Positions 27,901 through 35,839 of a stretch of 64,000 bases of DNA are shown piece by piece (within the stretch, counting starts at the first letter, position 1; every line of letters begins with the position of its first letter). Location of the stretch: NCBI RefSeq assembly GCF_016427535.1, contig NZ_JAELXV010000005.1:248001-312000 (forward strand), read 5' to 3'. Under the pieces are notes generated by a model. The model had not been told where the DNA came from. It made no database searches and worked only from the letters and a program-made list of their open reading frames with translations. This DNA comes from Hymenobacter sp. BT559 (GTDB lineage: Bacteria; Bacteroidota; Bacteroidia; Cytophagales; Hymenobacteraceae). A program made the translations under genes and the position numbers.

Positions 27901-28138
27901 GCCCTACTGCCACCACCTTGCCCTCTTTGATGAGCAGCGTAGCATCTGTCAGCTTGGTTTGGTAGTCGGTCTGGATGGTGGCGTGCGTAAACGCGTAGAG
28001 GCCGGGGCGCTGGTCATACACCCCATTGCGCGGGTAGGTGCCGGGCTGGGCCCAGCTTGGTAGGGTCGCCCCTAGGCCCAGCAAAGCCAGCACCAGCACG
28101 CGCCGGCGCAAACCAAAAGTACCATTCTTAGTAAGCAT
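24977..28138 (-). CDS. Two-domain amidohydrolase-family exported protein
   Basis: 1053 residues from the ATG at 28138; signal peptide ending PSWAQ. Two amidohydrolase-like halves. The N-terminal half has YIYPGLVDIFTSYG where a metal HxH is expected, so it is degenerate. The C-terminal half keeps metal-site motifs: TPGIIDEHSHLAIS (HxH), ITCHSY, FTHILEGYK and the late Asp in INSDDAEM. A short beta-rich linker joins the halves. Cytophagales encode such ~1000-residue proteins next to a ~430-residue homologue, as here. Substrate unknown (possibly cyclic amides or dipeptides); periplasmic. Confidence 0.85.
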   Translation of the reverse strand: MLTKNGTFGLRRRVLVLALLGLGATLPSWAQPGTYPRNGVYDQRPGLYAFTHATIQTDYQTKLTDATLLIKEGKVVAVGPSATVKIPAGAVVQDLTGQYIYPGLVDIFTSYGVPEVKAPERRGRRDAGPQFESQKAGAYDWNQAIHPEVNAAELFKTNAEQAAAYRKLGFGAVLTQQPDGIMRGTAALVSLNTGRKENEVILLDKAASALSFDKGSSPQDYPGSLMGSIALLRQSYLDAEWNARNPRREQNLSLQALMQQRPLPALFEVRDKQSALRADRVGDETGVQYIIKSRGDEYQRLPELKTTGATFVVPVNFPDAYQVEDIYDAQRIALEDMQHWEQAPANAARLRQAGIAFCLTAADLKDKTKFWPNLRKAARYGLSEQDILRALTDTPARLLRAQNQVGSLRPGLEANFLVCSRQLLAEDNVLLDNWVQGERYQLSTLPADYRGVYALQLTADKNSQARLGSGMRLLIQGSKPEAPELRLVPAAGDTVRGTISVSAELATLVYNTKDKMKGKAAPRSATGDKATDEGATRLSGYYNAETKTFAGDGLLAQGLNAPGLPITWTARRLDEASRQARLDTAKAPKPLVLGPVTYPMGAYGLKAAPKLEAVLIKNATVWTSEKAGKLEGTDVLLSGGKIQKIGKSLAAPAGARVIDGTGKHLTPGIIDEHSHLAISEGVNEGTQAVTSEVRIGDVIDPEDVGVYRDLAGGVVAAQLLHGSANPIGGQSALIKMRWGATGQEMKIANAPGFIKFALGENVKQSNWGELNVLRFPQTRMGVEQVFVDAFTRAKEYEKGWQAYDKMSKKAQAKTDAPRRDLELDALVEILHDTRHITCHSYVQSEINMLLNVSDRMGFKVNTFTHILEGYKVADKMKAHGTNASTFSDWWAYKNEVRDAIPYNAAIMHHVGLNVAINSDDAEMSRRLNQEAAKSVKYGGLSETEALALVTINPARMLHLDDRMGSLREGKDADVVLWTDNPLSIYAKAEYTFVDGREYFSLQQDQQLRQQIQQERQRLVQAMLGARKAGVATQPATAKTVGLWHCDTLGQVAE

Positions 28139-28290
28139 GCAATCGATAGCGTTTAAGCTTAAGTTTTTCTTGAAAAAGCAACGAAATGCCCGGCGCCAAA
28201 TGTAGCGGCTACCGCGCACGAACCGTCTAAAACCAGTAATTTTTTAGTGCGTTTAAGGAGGTATTTTCTAGACCTCTTCTCCCCTCCCCC

Positions 28291-28500
28291 ATGCGCAAAG
28301 GCACCAAAGTCAGTTGGAAATACGGCACCGGTACGGCCACCGGCAAAATAGAGTCCGTCCACAAAGAGTCCATTACGCGCAAGCTCAAGGGCCACGACAT
28401 TACCCGCAATGGCACTGACGACGACCCGGCCCTCGTCATTGTGCAAGACAATGGCGACAAAGTAATAAAGCTGCAAAGCGAGGTTAAAACTGCGACCTAG
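28291..28500 (+). CDS. DUF2945 (TUDOR-like) small protein
   Basis: 69 residues: KGTKVSWKYGTGTATGKIESVHKE, then a central basic/polar stretch and DDPALVIVQDNGDKVIKL. This matches the DUF2945 / hypervirulence-associated TUDOR-like domain. Cytoplasmic; no signal peptide. Molecular role unknown, perhaps nucleic-acid or peptide binding. Divergent from the amidohydrolase gene with a ~150-bp promoter region between. Confidence 0.85.
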   Translation: MRKGTKVSWKYGTGTATGKIESVHKESITRKLKGHDITRNGTDDDPALVIVQDNGDKVIKLQSEVKTAT

Positions 28501-28537
28501 GTATCTTTAGGGTCATAGCAGTAAGCTGTTGCCCTTT

Positions 28538-28948
28538 ATGAACCACTTTTACGCGGTGCAGTACCAGGCGCACCCGCCCCTGGTACGGGGCACGGTGCTG
28601 CGCCCGCTCTCGGTAGCCGAGTTTACTGAGGCCTGCGAACTGCTGCTGGCCGAAGCCCAGGCGCACCACTGCCCCTACTGGCTGCTCGATGGCCGGGCCG
28701 ACGAAAACACGCGCCCCTTGAATATGTACGAGTGGCTGGGAGAAGACTTTTTGCCACGCGTGCACCGAGCTTTAGGTTCGGTACCCTGCTTGGCCTTCCT
28801 CGCCCGGCCCGAGTTTTAGCAGGCGCTGCAAGCGCAGGGCTACGCCAATGACACGCCGACCCTACGGCCAGCCGTGTTTCGGGCGGGCTGGTTTACCGAC
28901 GAGCCAACGGCCCTAGCTTGGCTTAATCAGCTGCGGCCGGCCGCCTAG
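28538..28948 (+). pseudogene. STAS-like protein gene split by an in-frame amber codon
   Basis: From the ATG at 28538 the frame reads 93 codons to a TAG at 28817-28819, then continues open for 42 more codons, encoding QALQAQGYAND...AWLNQLRPAA, to the next TAG at 28946. The codon after the stop is CAG, so a single C-to-T change of a CAG could have made it. The full 135-residue product would match the size and motif spacing of the STAS-like protein at 1547 (EWL..D..PR, final AWL helix). Either a recent pseudogene, a sequencing error, or amber readthrough. A terminator follows the second stop, at the place expected for the complete gene. Confidence 0.8.
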
Positions 28949-28972
28949 GTGCCCGGTAGCGCGCTTACACAC

Positions 28973-29008
28973 AAAAAGCCCCGCCAACGATAGTTAGCGG
29001 GGCTTTTT
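28973..29008. terminator. Bidirectional intrinsic terminator
   Basis: AAAAAGCCCCGC / GCGGGGCTTTTT stem with an imperfect inner part, between the split STAS gene and the convergent transporter gene. Confidence 0.9.
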
Positions 29009-29030
29009 AGGTACCTAGGCGGAGCAGCTA

Positions 29031-30617
29031 CTAGTAATTGCTACCCTCTGAGCCGGGCTTGATGAAGGCTTCCTCATCCATCTCGGTGGGCACTACCACA
29101 ATGCCTTTTTGCAGCATCGAGTTGCGCTTGCCGTAGAGGAAGTACACGAAGAAGCCGAGTAGCATCCAGCCGAACGCCACTTTCAACGTGAACGAATCGA
29201 GGCCCACAATCAGCAGCGTGCAGACTACCGCGCCCATGATGGGCACGAGCGGGAAGCTCGGCGTGGAGAGCGGCGCGCGGAAGGGGCGCGGCTGCGCGGG
29301 GTCTGACTTGCGCATAATCCAAACGCCAATGCTCACCAGCACGAAGGCCAGCAGCGTGCCAAACGAGGTGAGGTCGCCGGCCAGCGAGCCGGGTACGAAG
29401 GCCGCGAACAAGCCCACAAACACCATCAGCATGAGGTTAGACTTGTAGGGCGTGTTGAACTTGGGGTGCAGTTCCGAGAAAGCTTTGGGCATCAGGCCAT
29501 CCTTAGCCATCGAGAAGAACACGCGGCTCTGGCCCATGAGCATTACCAGGATAACCGAGGTAAAGCCAAGCAGAATACCCAGCGTAACGGCCGTAGCCAG
29601 CCAGCCATAGCCGGGCATGTGCGCCCGAATGGCGTAGGCTACCGAAGCCTCGCCGCCCAACGCCGGGTCAGCAAATTCGCGCCAGTTGGCTACGCCCGTC
29701 AGCACGTGCCCAAACAGGATGTAGAGTACGGTGCAGATAGCCAGCGACCCTAGGATACCGATGGGCATATCGCGCTTGGGGTTCTTGGCTTCCTGTGCGG
29801 CCGTGCTCACGGCGTCAAAGCCGATAAAGGCGAAGAACACGATGCCCGCACCGCCGATAATACCCCCTAGGCCATGCTTGAAGAAGCCTTCGTAGGTGCG
29901 AACCACTTCGCCCGCAGCGTTTTTCACCACGGCATCGGCCGGAATGAGGTAGGGCGCGTGGTTGGTGGGGTTGATGAATTGCCAGCCTACTGCGATGAAT
30001 ACCACCACAATGAGGGTTTTGAGCACCACGATAACGGCGTTGAACAAGGCCGATTCTTGCGTGCCCTTTACCAGCAGCAAGCTCAGCATCACGATGATGA
30101 GCAAGGCGGGCAGGTTGATAACCCCATGCTGCGTAACGCCATTGATAACGGCACTTTCGAAGGGCGAATGGCTGAGATTATACGGTATACTGGTGCCAAA
30201 GACCTCCAAGAGCTTGTTCAGGTATTCGCTCCAGGCAATGGACACGGTGGCCGCCCCTAGGGCGTATTCCATAACGAGTGCCCAGCCAATAACCCAAGCC
30301 ACAAACTCGCCCATAGTAGTGTAGGCGTAAGTGTAGGCCGAGCCAGCAATCGGAATCATGGCAGCAAACTCGGCGTAGCACAGCCCGGCAAACACGCAGC
30401 CAAATGCCGCTAAGATGAAGGCCAGCGTTACGCCCGGGCCCGAGGCCTGGGCTGCTGCCGCGGCCGTGCGCACAAACAGGCCCGCCCCAATAATGGCGCC
30501 CACGCCCAGGGCCACGAGGTTGCCCGCGCCCAGCGTGCGCTTGAGCGCGCCGTGCCCGGTCGAGTTAGCTTCGCCCAGAAGCTGGGCAAGCGGTTTTTTA
30601 GCAAAAATACTCGGCAT
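29031..30617 (-). CDS. APC-family amino acid permease (cationic amino acid transporter type)
   Basis: 528 residues from the ATG at 30617; an upstream in-frame extension is rich in non-coding-like residues and is rejected. About 12-14 membrane helices; signature 'LVALGVGAIIGAGLFVRTAAAAAQ' in helix 1, 'GLCYAEFAAMIPIAGSAYTYAY', and 'FFAFIGFDAVSTAAQEAKNPKRD' as in CAT/YfnA-type transporters. Imports amino acids by proton symport or exchange; specificity not readable from sequence. Confidence 0.93.
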   Translation of the reverse strand: MPSIFAKKPLAQLLGEANSTGHGALKRTLGAGNLVALGVGAIIGAGLFVRTAAAAAQASGPGVTLAFILAAFGCVFAGLCYAEFAAMIPIAGSAYTYAYTTMGEFVAWVIGWALVMEYALGAATVSIAWSEYLNKLLEVFGTSIPYNLSHSPFESAVINGVTQHGVINLPALLIIVMLSLLLVKGTQESALFNAVIVVLKTLIVVVFIAVGWQFINPTNHAPYLIPADAVVKNAAGEVVRTYEGFFKHGLGGIIGGAGIVFFAFIGFDAVSTAAQEAKNPKRDMPIGILGSLAICTVLYILFGHVLTGVANWREFADPALGGEASVAYAIRAHMPGYGWLATAVTLGILLGFTSVILVMLMGQSRVFFSMAKDGLMPKAFSELHPKFNTPYKSNLMLMVFVGLFAAFVPGSLAGDLTSFGTLLAFVLVSIGVWIMRKSDPAQPRPFRAPLSTPSFPLVPIMGAVVCTLLIVGLDSFTLKVAFGWMLLGFFVYFLYGKRNSMLQKGIVVVPTEMDEEAFIKPGSEGSNY

Positions 30618-30853
30618 GAAGTAGAGGTTTGGGAGAGGGGATACTAATAGTGGGGTAATAGTGCGTTGATGTGGGGAACACCCCGGCGGGCCGAAAATAC
30701 GCGAAACTTTGCGACCAGCCGCGCTCCGGCTTTGGCCGACCATTTGCATGAGGAAGGCCAGCGCAGGCAAAGCTGCTAGTCGCTCTTCTTTTTTAAGCTG
30801 CACACCAAGCCAGCCCGAGCTTATTTTTGTCTCATAGTTTTCCCTTATATCAT

Positions 30854-31222
30854 ATGAAAAAGTCCTTTATTATTCTCGCTTTAGCAAGCTTAGTGGCGGC
30901 TAGCGCCCACGCCCAAACTCCAGCCCCCACGGCCGCCATGCAGGCAGCCGTGAATAGCCAAACCCAGCGCCTAGCCCAGGAGCTGAGCCTCTCGCCCGAG
31001 CAGCAGACCCGCCTGCGTAAAGTATTGCTACTCACGCGCCAGCACATGGATGCCGACCGCACCGCTCACCAAGGCGACCCCGCCGGCTTGCAAGCCGCCA
31101 TGGCCTTCGACCGCGCCAAGTCCGACGAGCTAATTCGGGGCGTGCTCACGCCCGCGCAGTACGCCCGCTATCAGCAAAACAAGGCAGCCCGCATCAGCCA
31201 GCTGCACGCCGTGGCACACTAG
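30854..31222 (+). CDS. Small secreted Spy/LTXXQ-like helical protein 1
   Basis: 122 residues: signal peptide (ends SAHAQ), then an all-helical mature part with SLSPEQQTRLRKVLL and a second 'VLTPAQYARYQQNK' motif, the pattern of Spy/CpxP-like (LTxxQ) periplasmic proteins. It is paralogous to the gene at 31422. Likely a periplasmic helical protein with chaperone- or metal-responsive character; inference only. A terminator separates the two genes. Confidence 0.75.
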   Translation: MKKSFIILALASLVAASAHAQTPAPTAAMQAAVNSQTQRLAQELSLSPEQQTRLRKVLLLTRQHMDADRTAHQGDPAGLQAAMAFDRAKSDELIRGVLTPAQYARYQQNKAARISQLHAVAH

Positions 31223-31246
31223 CGTTACGCACGTCTCTATTTTTAG

Positions 31247-31280
31247 AAGGCCCTTTCCCGTTTCTGGAAAGGGCCTTTTT
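31247..31280 (+). terminator. Intrinsic terminator
   Basis: AAGGCCCTTTCC / GGAAAGGGCCTT stem with a short loop, ending in TTT. Confidence 0.88.
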
Positions 31281-31421
31281 GCAACCTAGCCAGTGCTTAG
31301 CCCACTCTTGGCAGCGGCGGGCCAGCGGCCGCGGCACTGAGCAGGGCACTTAAACCTTACGCCAGCACCAGGCTCTAAACCCCGAAGCCCGGCCGTCTTG
31401 GCTTTCCCTACCTTCTATTTT

Positions 31422-31844
31422 ATGATTAAGACCCTCGCCCTCGTGGCCGCCCTAGGTCTCGCCTCGGCGGCCGCTCATGCCCAAACCGCACCTGCCGCGC
31501 AGCCCCCGCTCAACAACCTGACTGGCGACCGCACCCCCGAGCAGCAAGCCCAGGCGCAAGCGGGACGCCTGGCCAAAGAGCTGGGCCTCAGCCCTGAGCA
31601 GCAAACCCAGTTGCAACAGCTGCTGACCACGCAGCGCCAAGATATGCAAACTGCCATTCAGCAGGCGGGCAACAACCGGCGCGCCATGGGCCAGGCCATG
31701 CGCGCCGGCCGCGACAAATTTGACGGCCAGCTCAAAACGGTGCTCACCCCCGCCCAGTACACCAAATACCAACAGCTGATGGCCCAGCGCCGCGAAATGA
31801 TGCGCGAGCGCCGCCAGGGCACGGCAACCGGCGACCTCGATTAA
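31422..31844 (+). CDS. Small secreted Spy/LTXXQ-like helical protein 2
   Basis: 140 residues: signal peptide (ends AAHAQ), Gln-rich helices with GLSPEQQTQLQQLLTTQRQDM and VLTPAQYTKYQQLMAQRREMM. Same two motifs, in the same order and spacing, as the 30854 gene, hence a tandem duplication; this copy is longer, with an extra N-terminal Pro/Gln stretch. Probably periplasmic. Start after a T/C-rich leader. Confidence 0.75.
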   Translation: MIKTLALVAALGLASAAAHAQTAPAAQPPLNNLTGDRTPEQQAQAQAGRLAKELGLSPEQQTQLQQLLTTQRQDMQTAIQQAGNNRRAMGQAMRAGRDKFDGQLKTVLTPAQYTKYQQLMAQRREMMRERRQGTATGDLD

Positions 31845-32073
31845 CTAGCTGTTACCCAATCTTTACTCGGCCCGCCCTGAACCGTTATAAAAGTTTGGCC
31901 CGCTCCTTGCACTCTGCCTAATACTTCCGCACCTACCTAGGGGCGGGCCCGGCTTTTCTCACCTCTTTTTCTGCTTAGGTCCTTCTTTGAAGGCCTTCTC
32001 TGCAACTGTTACCTAGGGCACCGTGGGTACCAGCTACCCGCCCAACGCTACTCTTCTTTCACACTTTTTGTAC

Positions 32074-32101
32074 AAAGCCCCGGCCAGTCGGCCGGGGCTT
32101 T
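32074..32101 (+). terminator. Intrinsic terminator
   Basis: AAAGCCCCGGCC - AGTC - GGCCGGGGCTTT, perfect 12-bp stem. Confidence 0.9.
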
Positions 32102-32181
32102 ATGCGTACTGGCCACTGGGCTAGGCCAGGAAGTAGGACGCAAGCGGGCTGGACTTTGCACGTTTTTTTTGCGTCATTACT

Positions 32182-32189
32182 TATATTTG
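32182..32189 (+). promoter_or_regulatory. Candidate -7 promoter element (TATATTTG)
   Basis: Fits TAnnTTTG of the Bacteroidota primary sigma factor; 65 bp before the ATG at 32255. The nearest TTTG upstream is at 32155-32158 with a 23-bp gap, slightly longer than the usual ~19-20. Confidence 0.45.
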
Positions 32190-32254
32190 ACATATCTACC
32201 TACCTTGGCAGTCGGTGGTTCAGCTAGTTAGCTGGTCGGCTGCCTTTCGCCCCA

Positions 32255-33625
32255 ATGCCCCTCCCCAGTAGTAGCACCCCCGCGGTGCAAATTCAGCAGT
32301 TTTACGATAAAGGCCTGGCTCATGCGTCTTACGCCGTACGCGCCGGCCGCCAAATGGCCGTCATCGACCCCGGCCGCGACCCCCAGCCCTACTACGATTT
32401 TGCCGACGAGCACGACGCCGAAATCATTGCGGTGATTGAAACCCACCCGCACGCCGACTTCGTGAGCAGCCACCTCGAAATAGCGCGCGAAACCGACGCC
32501 ACCATCTATTGCAGTAAGCTGGCGGAGGTTACCTACCCCCACAAAAACTTCGACGACGGCGACCGCCTCAAGCTCGGCACCATCGAGCTGCACGCCCTCA
32601 ACACCCCCGGCCACTCGCCCGATAGCATCAGCATCTTGCTGATGGACGAGGCCGCCCAAACTCGCGCCGTCTTTACCGGCGATACCCTATTCGTAGGCGA
32701 CGTAGGCCGCCCCGATTTGCGCGAAGACCAGGCCGTAGGCGGCCACACCCGCGAGGAGTTGGCGGCCCAGCTCTACCGCAGCACCCGCCAAAAGCTGATG
32801 GCCCTGCCCGGCACCACCCGCGTGTACCCGGCCCACGGCCCCGGCTCGCTCTGCGGTAAAACCACCAGCCCCGACCTCGATAGCACCATTGCCAAGGAGC
32901 TGGCCACCAACTACGCCCTGCAACCTATGTCGGAGCAGGAGTTCATCAAGGTGCTGCTCGAAGACCAGCCGTTCATCCCGAAGTACTTCGGCCACGACGT
33001 GCAGCTCAACAAGCGGGGCGCGCCCAACTTTGAAGACAGCATCCGGGCCGTGCCGCGCCCCAACTCGGCCGCTGCCCTAGAGCCCAGCGTATTAGTTATT
33101 GACACGCGCCCAGCCGCCAAGTTCCGGGCCGGGCACCTGCCAGGCGCTATCAACCTGATGGATGGTGGCAAGTTTGAAACCTGGCTGGGTTCGGTAGTGG
33201 GCCCCGCCGAAAAGTTTTACCTGCTAGCCGATACCCAGATTCAGCTCGACGCCGTGATGCGCAAGGCAGCTAAGATTGGCTACGAGGGCAACATCAAGGG
33301 GGCGCTGCTGGCGCCGCCGCACATGCCCGTTACCAGCCCAGAGGTGGACCTAGGTGCCGTGCAGGCGCAGCCCGAGCAGTTTACGATAGTGGACATCCGC
33401 AATCGCACCGAGGCGCAGACGCCCCTTTTTGCCGATGCCCTGCTGATACCATTGCCCGAGTTGCGCGAGCGCGTGGGCGAAATACCAGCCGACAAGCCCG
33501 TGCTGGTGCACTGCGCGGGCGGCTACCGCTCGGCGGCCGGCGCCAGCATCGTCCAGGCGGCGCTGCCGCACACGTCGGTGTTCGACCTCGGCGAGGCCGT
33601 GCTAACCTTCGTGCCAGCCACCTAG
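32255..33625 (+). CDS. MBL-fold persulfide dioxygenase fused to rhodanese domains
   Basis: 456 residues. The N-terminal ~250 residues are a metallo-beta-lactamase domain with THPHADFVSSH, NTPGHSPDS, FTGDTLFVGDVGRPDL and VYPAHGPGSLCG, the pattern of ETHE1/CstB persulfide dioxygenases. Rhodanese module 1 (about 278-350) has lost its active-site Cys (FYLLADTQ), while module 2 (about 375-450) keeps VHCAGGYRSA. It would oxidise persulfides to sulfite and transfer sulfane sulfur, protecting from sulfide or using cysteine-derived sulfur. Cytoplasmic. Confidence 0.92.
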   Translation: MPLPSSSTPAVQIQQFYDKGLAHASYAVRAGRQMAVIDPGRDPQPYYDFADEHDAEIIAVIETHPHADFVSSHLEIARETDATIYCSKLAEVTYPHKNFDDGDRLKLGTIELHALNTPGHSPDSISILLMDEAAQTRAVFTGDTLFVGDVGRPDLREDQAVGGHTREELAAQLYRSTRQKLMALPGTTRVYPAHGPGSLCGKTTSPDLDSTIAKELATNYALQPMSEQEFIKVLLEDQPFIPKYFGHDVQLNKRGAPNFEDSIRAVPRPNSAAALEPSVLVIDTRPAAKFRAGHLPGAINLMDGGKFETWLGSVVGPAEKFYLLADTQIQLDAVMRKAAKIGYEGNIKGALLAPPHMPVTSPEVDLGAVQAQPEQFTIVDIRNRTEAQTPLFADALLIPLPELRERVGEIPADKPVLVHCAGGYRSAAGASIVQAALPHTSVFDLGEAVLTFVPAT

Positions 33626-33662
33626 GGCCTGCTACGCAGCGCCCGCGTTGCCCGGCTTTTCT

Positions 33663-34436
33663 CTACTGCTCCCTTTCCAGGCTCACTGGTGAGGGAGCAG
33701 TTTGTTTTAGGCTGCCTCCTGCATCAATCAGCCGGTTGTCTTGCCACAGCGGCAAGATGTGCGGGTACACGTCGAGCTTCATGCAAAACACGAAGTCGTC
33801 GTGGTACTCCAGCGCGTTGAGGCGGCGCACGGCGGCTGATTCTAGCAAGTAGGCGGGCCACTCGGCCTGGGCGTGCTCCCAGAGGTGCAGGGCCGCAATA
33901 GCAGCATCCGACCAGGCCACGTCGTAGCCTAGAGGCACGAGGCGGGCGGCTAGCGCCCCGCCAAAAGCCGTGTCTTCGAGGCAGAACTGGCCTTTCCAGC
34001 CGGCGCACACTACTACCACGTCGCGCTGCTGCGCCACGATGAAGTCTACGACTGCGCTGAGGTTGAGGAAGGCGCCACATATCACGGCAGCAGCGTCGAG
34101 CGAGCGGTGCAGGGCCTTGGTGCCGTTGGTAGTGCTGATGGCCAGCGTGCGCCCCCGCACCGGAAAGTCTTTGTTGAGAAACCCAAACGGCGAGTTACCG
34201 AGGTCAAAGCCCTCGGCCGCAATGCCATCGCGCTCGGCGGCCGTGATGCAGCCGTGGTCGCGCCCTAGGGCCGCGCACTCATCGAGCGTAGCTACGGCAA
34301 ATACCTCGGTCACGCCCTGGTCGAGCGCTGTCACAATGGTGCTCGTGGCACGCAGCACATCCACAATAACGGCCACCTTGCCACGCAGGTCGTAGAGCGG
34401 CAGCAGTTCGGGCGAAAAACAAACGTCGAGTTTCAT
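33663..34436 (-). CDS. comB: 2-phosphosulfolactate phosphatase-like protein (ComB family)
   Basis: 257 residues. ComB motifs: VIVDVLRATSTIVTAL, CITAAERDG, and the TTNGTKAL loop. In methanogens ComB makes sulfolactate in coenzyme M biosynthesis; in Bacteroidota the substrate is uncertain, because no other CoM genes are seen here. Start ATG at 34436 lies 14 bp from a family B repeat element, so the promoter may be inside or beyond that repeat. Confidence 0.88.
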   Translation of the reverse strand: MKLDVCFSPELLPLYDLRGKVAVIVDVLRATSTIVTALDQGVTEVFAVATLDECAALGRDHGCITAAERDGIAAEGFDLGNSPFGFLNKDFPVRGRTLAISTTNGTKALHRSLDAAAVICGAFLNLSAVVDFIVAQQRDVVVVCAGWKGQFCLEDTAFGGALAARLVPLGYDVAWSDAAIAALHLWEHAQAEWPAYLLESAAVRRLNALEYHDDFVFCMKLDVYPHILPLWQDNRLIDAGGSLKQTAPSPVSLEREQ

Positions 34437-34449
34437 GATAAGGACGCCT

Positions 34450-34536
34450 TGTCATTGCGAGGAGGAACGACGAATCAAACACACCTAGGAAACCTATTCT
34501 GGTGCGTTTGCTTCGTCGTTCCTCCTCGCAATGACA
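34450..34536. repeat. Dispersed palindromic element, family B (GTCATTGC), copy 2
   Basis: 35-36-bp arms with two mismatches (TGTCATTGCGAGGAGGAACG... and complement); a short centre contains CCTAGG. Lies between comB and gcvT. Confidence 0.85.
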
Positions 34537-34554
34537 GACAAGTTGGATGTTTTA

Positions 34555-35667
34555 CTATACTTCTTCAGTACCTGGCACCAGGGGCAGCTTGCTTACAGTG
34601 GCGGGCAGATTTTTGCCCCGCACCTGCACGAAGATGGGCGTGCCAGCCGCCGCAAACTCTGTCTTGACGTACCCTAGGCCGATGCCGCGGCTGAGCGTGG
34701 GCGACTGCCCGCCGCTGGTTACTTCGCCGATGGGCTCGCCTGCGGCGTTTACCAGTGGGTAGTGGCTGCGGGGCAGGCCGCCGGGCCCGTCCATCACAAA
34801 GCCTACCAGCTTGCGCGCAACGCCCGCGGCTTTTTGCGCCTTTAGGCTATCGCTATTGGTGAAGTCTTTGGTGAACTTGGTAATCCAGCCTAGGCCAGCT
34901 TCGAGGGGCGACGTAGTATCGTCGATGTCGTTGCCGTAGAGGCAGTAGCCCATTTCGAGGCGCAGCGTGTCGCGCGCGCCCAGGCCGATGGGCTTGATGC
35001 CGTAGGGCAGGCCAGCGTCCATAATCTGGTTCCAGACGTGGGCGGCGTGCTCGTTGGGCACATACAGCTCGAAGCCGCCGGCGCCGGTATAGCCCGTGGC
35101 CGAAATGAGGACGCCCGGCGCGCCAGCAAATGTGCCTTGCACGAAGCTGTAGTACGGAATGGCTCCTAGGTCAACATCGGTGAGCGAAGCCAGCGCGGCC
35201 GCAGTTTTGGGCCCTTGCACTGCAAACAGGCTGAGGCGGTCGGACACGTTTTCCATCTCCACGCCTTCGGTGTTGTGCTGCACCAGCCAGTTCCAGTCCT
35301 TCTCGATGTTAGAGGCGTTGACTACCAAGAAGTAGTCGTTTTCGGCCAGCATGTACACCAGCAGGTCGTCTACGATGCCGCCCTCGGCGTTGGGCAGGCA
35401 CGAGTACTGTGCCTTGCCGGGCTGTAGCTTGCTGGCGTCGTTGCTGGTCGTGCGCTGGATGAGGTTGAGGGCCTGCGGGCCGCGCAGCCGAAACTCGCCC
35501 ATGTGCGACACATCGAAAATGCCCACGCCGCGCCGCACGGTGTGGTGTTCTTCTAGGTCAGATGAGTAGCGCACGGGCATGGCATAGCCCGCGAAGGGTA
35601 CTATGCGAGCCCCGAGCTGCTGGTGCGTGGCGTGCAGGGCAACTGTTTTGAGCGGCGTGGCTTCCAT
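34555..35667 (-). CDS. gcvT: Aminomethyltransferase, glycine cleavage system T protein
   Basis: 370 residues, standard length. 'GVGIFDVSHMGEFRLRGPQAL' with the folate-binding region, 'TGYTGAGGFELYVPNE', and 'GLGARDTLRLEMGYCLYGND' are typical of GcvT. Transfers the aminomethyl carbon to tetrahydrofolate and releases ammonia. The P and H protein genes are not in the window. Cytoplasmic. Confidence 0.96.
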   Translation of the reverse strand: MEATPLKTVALHATHQQLGARIVPFAGYAMPVRYSSDLEEHHTVRRGVGIFDVSHMGEFRLRGPQALNLIQRTTSNDASKLQPGKAQYSCLPNAEGGIVDDLLVYMLAENDYFLVVNASNIEKDWNWLVQHNTEGVEMENVSDRLSLFAVQGPKTAAALASLTDVDLGAIPYYSFVQGTFAGAPGVLISATGYTGAGGFELYVPNEHAAHVWNQIMDAGLPYGIKPIGLGARDTLRLEMGYCLYGNDIDDTTSPLEAGLGWITKFTKDFTNSDSLKAQKAAGVARKLVGFVMDGPGGLPRSHYPLVNAAGEPIGEVTSGGQSPTLSRGIGLGYVKTEFAAAGTPIFVQVRGKNLPATVSKLPLVPGTEEV

Positions 35668-35839
35668 GAAGGGGGAGCAAATAAAAGTAAGGCGAGAGAA
35701 TTAGTTGGAAAGCACGCCAGATACGTATAAGAAAATCAACCTCAAGGTTAACCTAGACGATGTGGACTAGCTTTGCTAGCCACGAAAATAGCGGGTCTGG
35801 GCTCAACGAGCCGGGCCCGCCCCCATTACGCCGTTCCGC

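Larger units (their letters stand above)
31845..32254. other. Intergenic region with candidate short RNA and promoter
   Basis: 410 bp without a protein gene. It holds two CCTAGG palindromes and a strong terminator at 32074-32101 about 230 bp after the nearest stop, so an independent short transcript ending there is possible. TATATTTG at 32182-32189, a perfect match to the Bacteroidota -7 consensus TAnnTTTG, probably belongs to the MBL-rhodanese gene. Confidence 0.4.

Noticed and set aside
30618..30803. N-terminal extension of the APC permease
   Set aside because: The added residues are not membrane-like and precede the family start; the ATG at 30617 fits.
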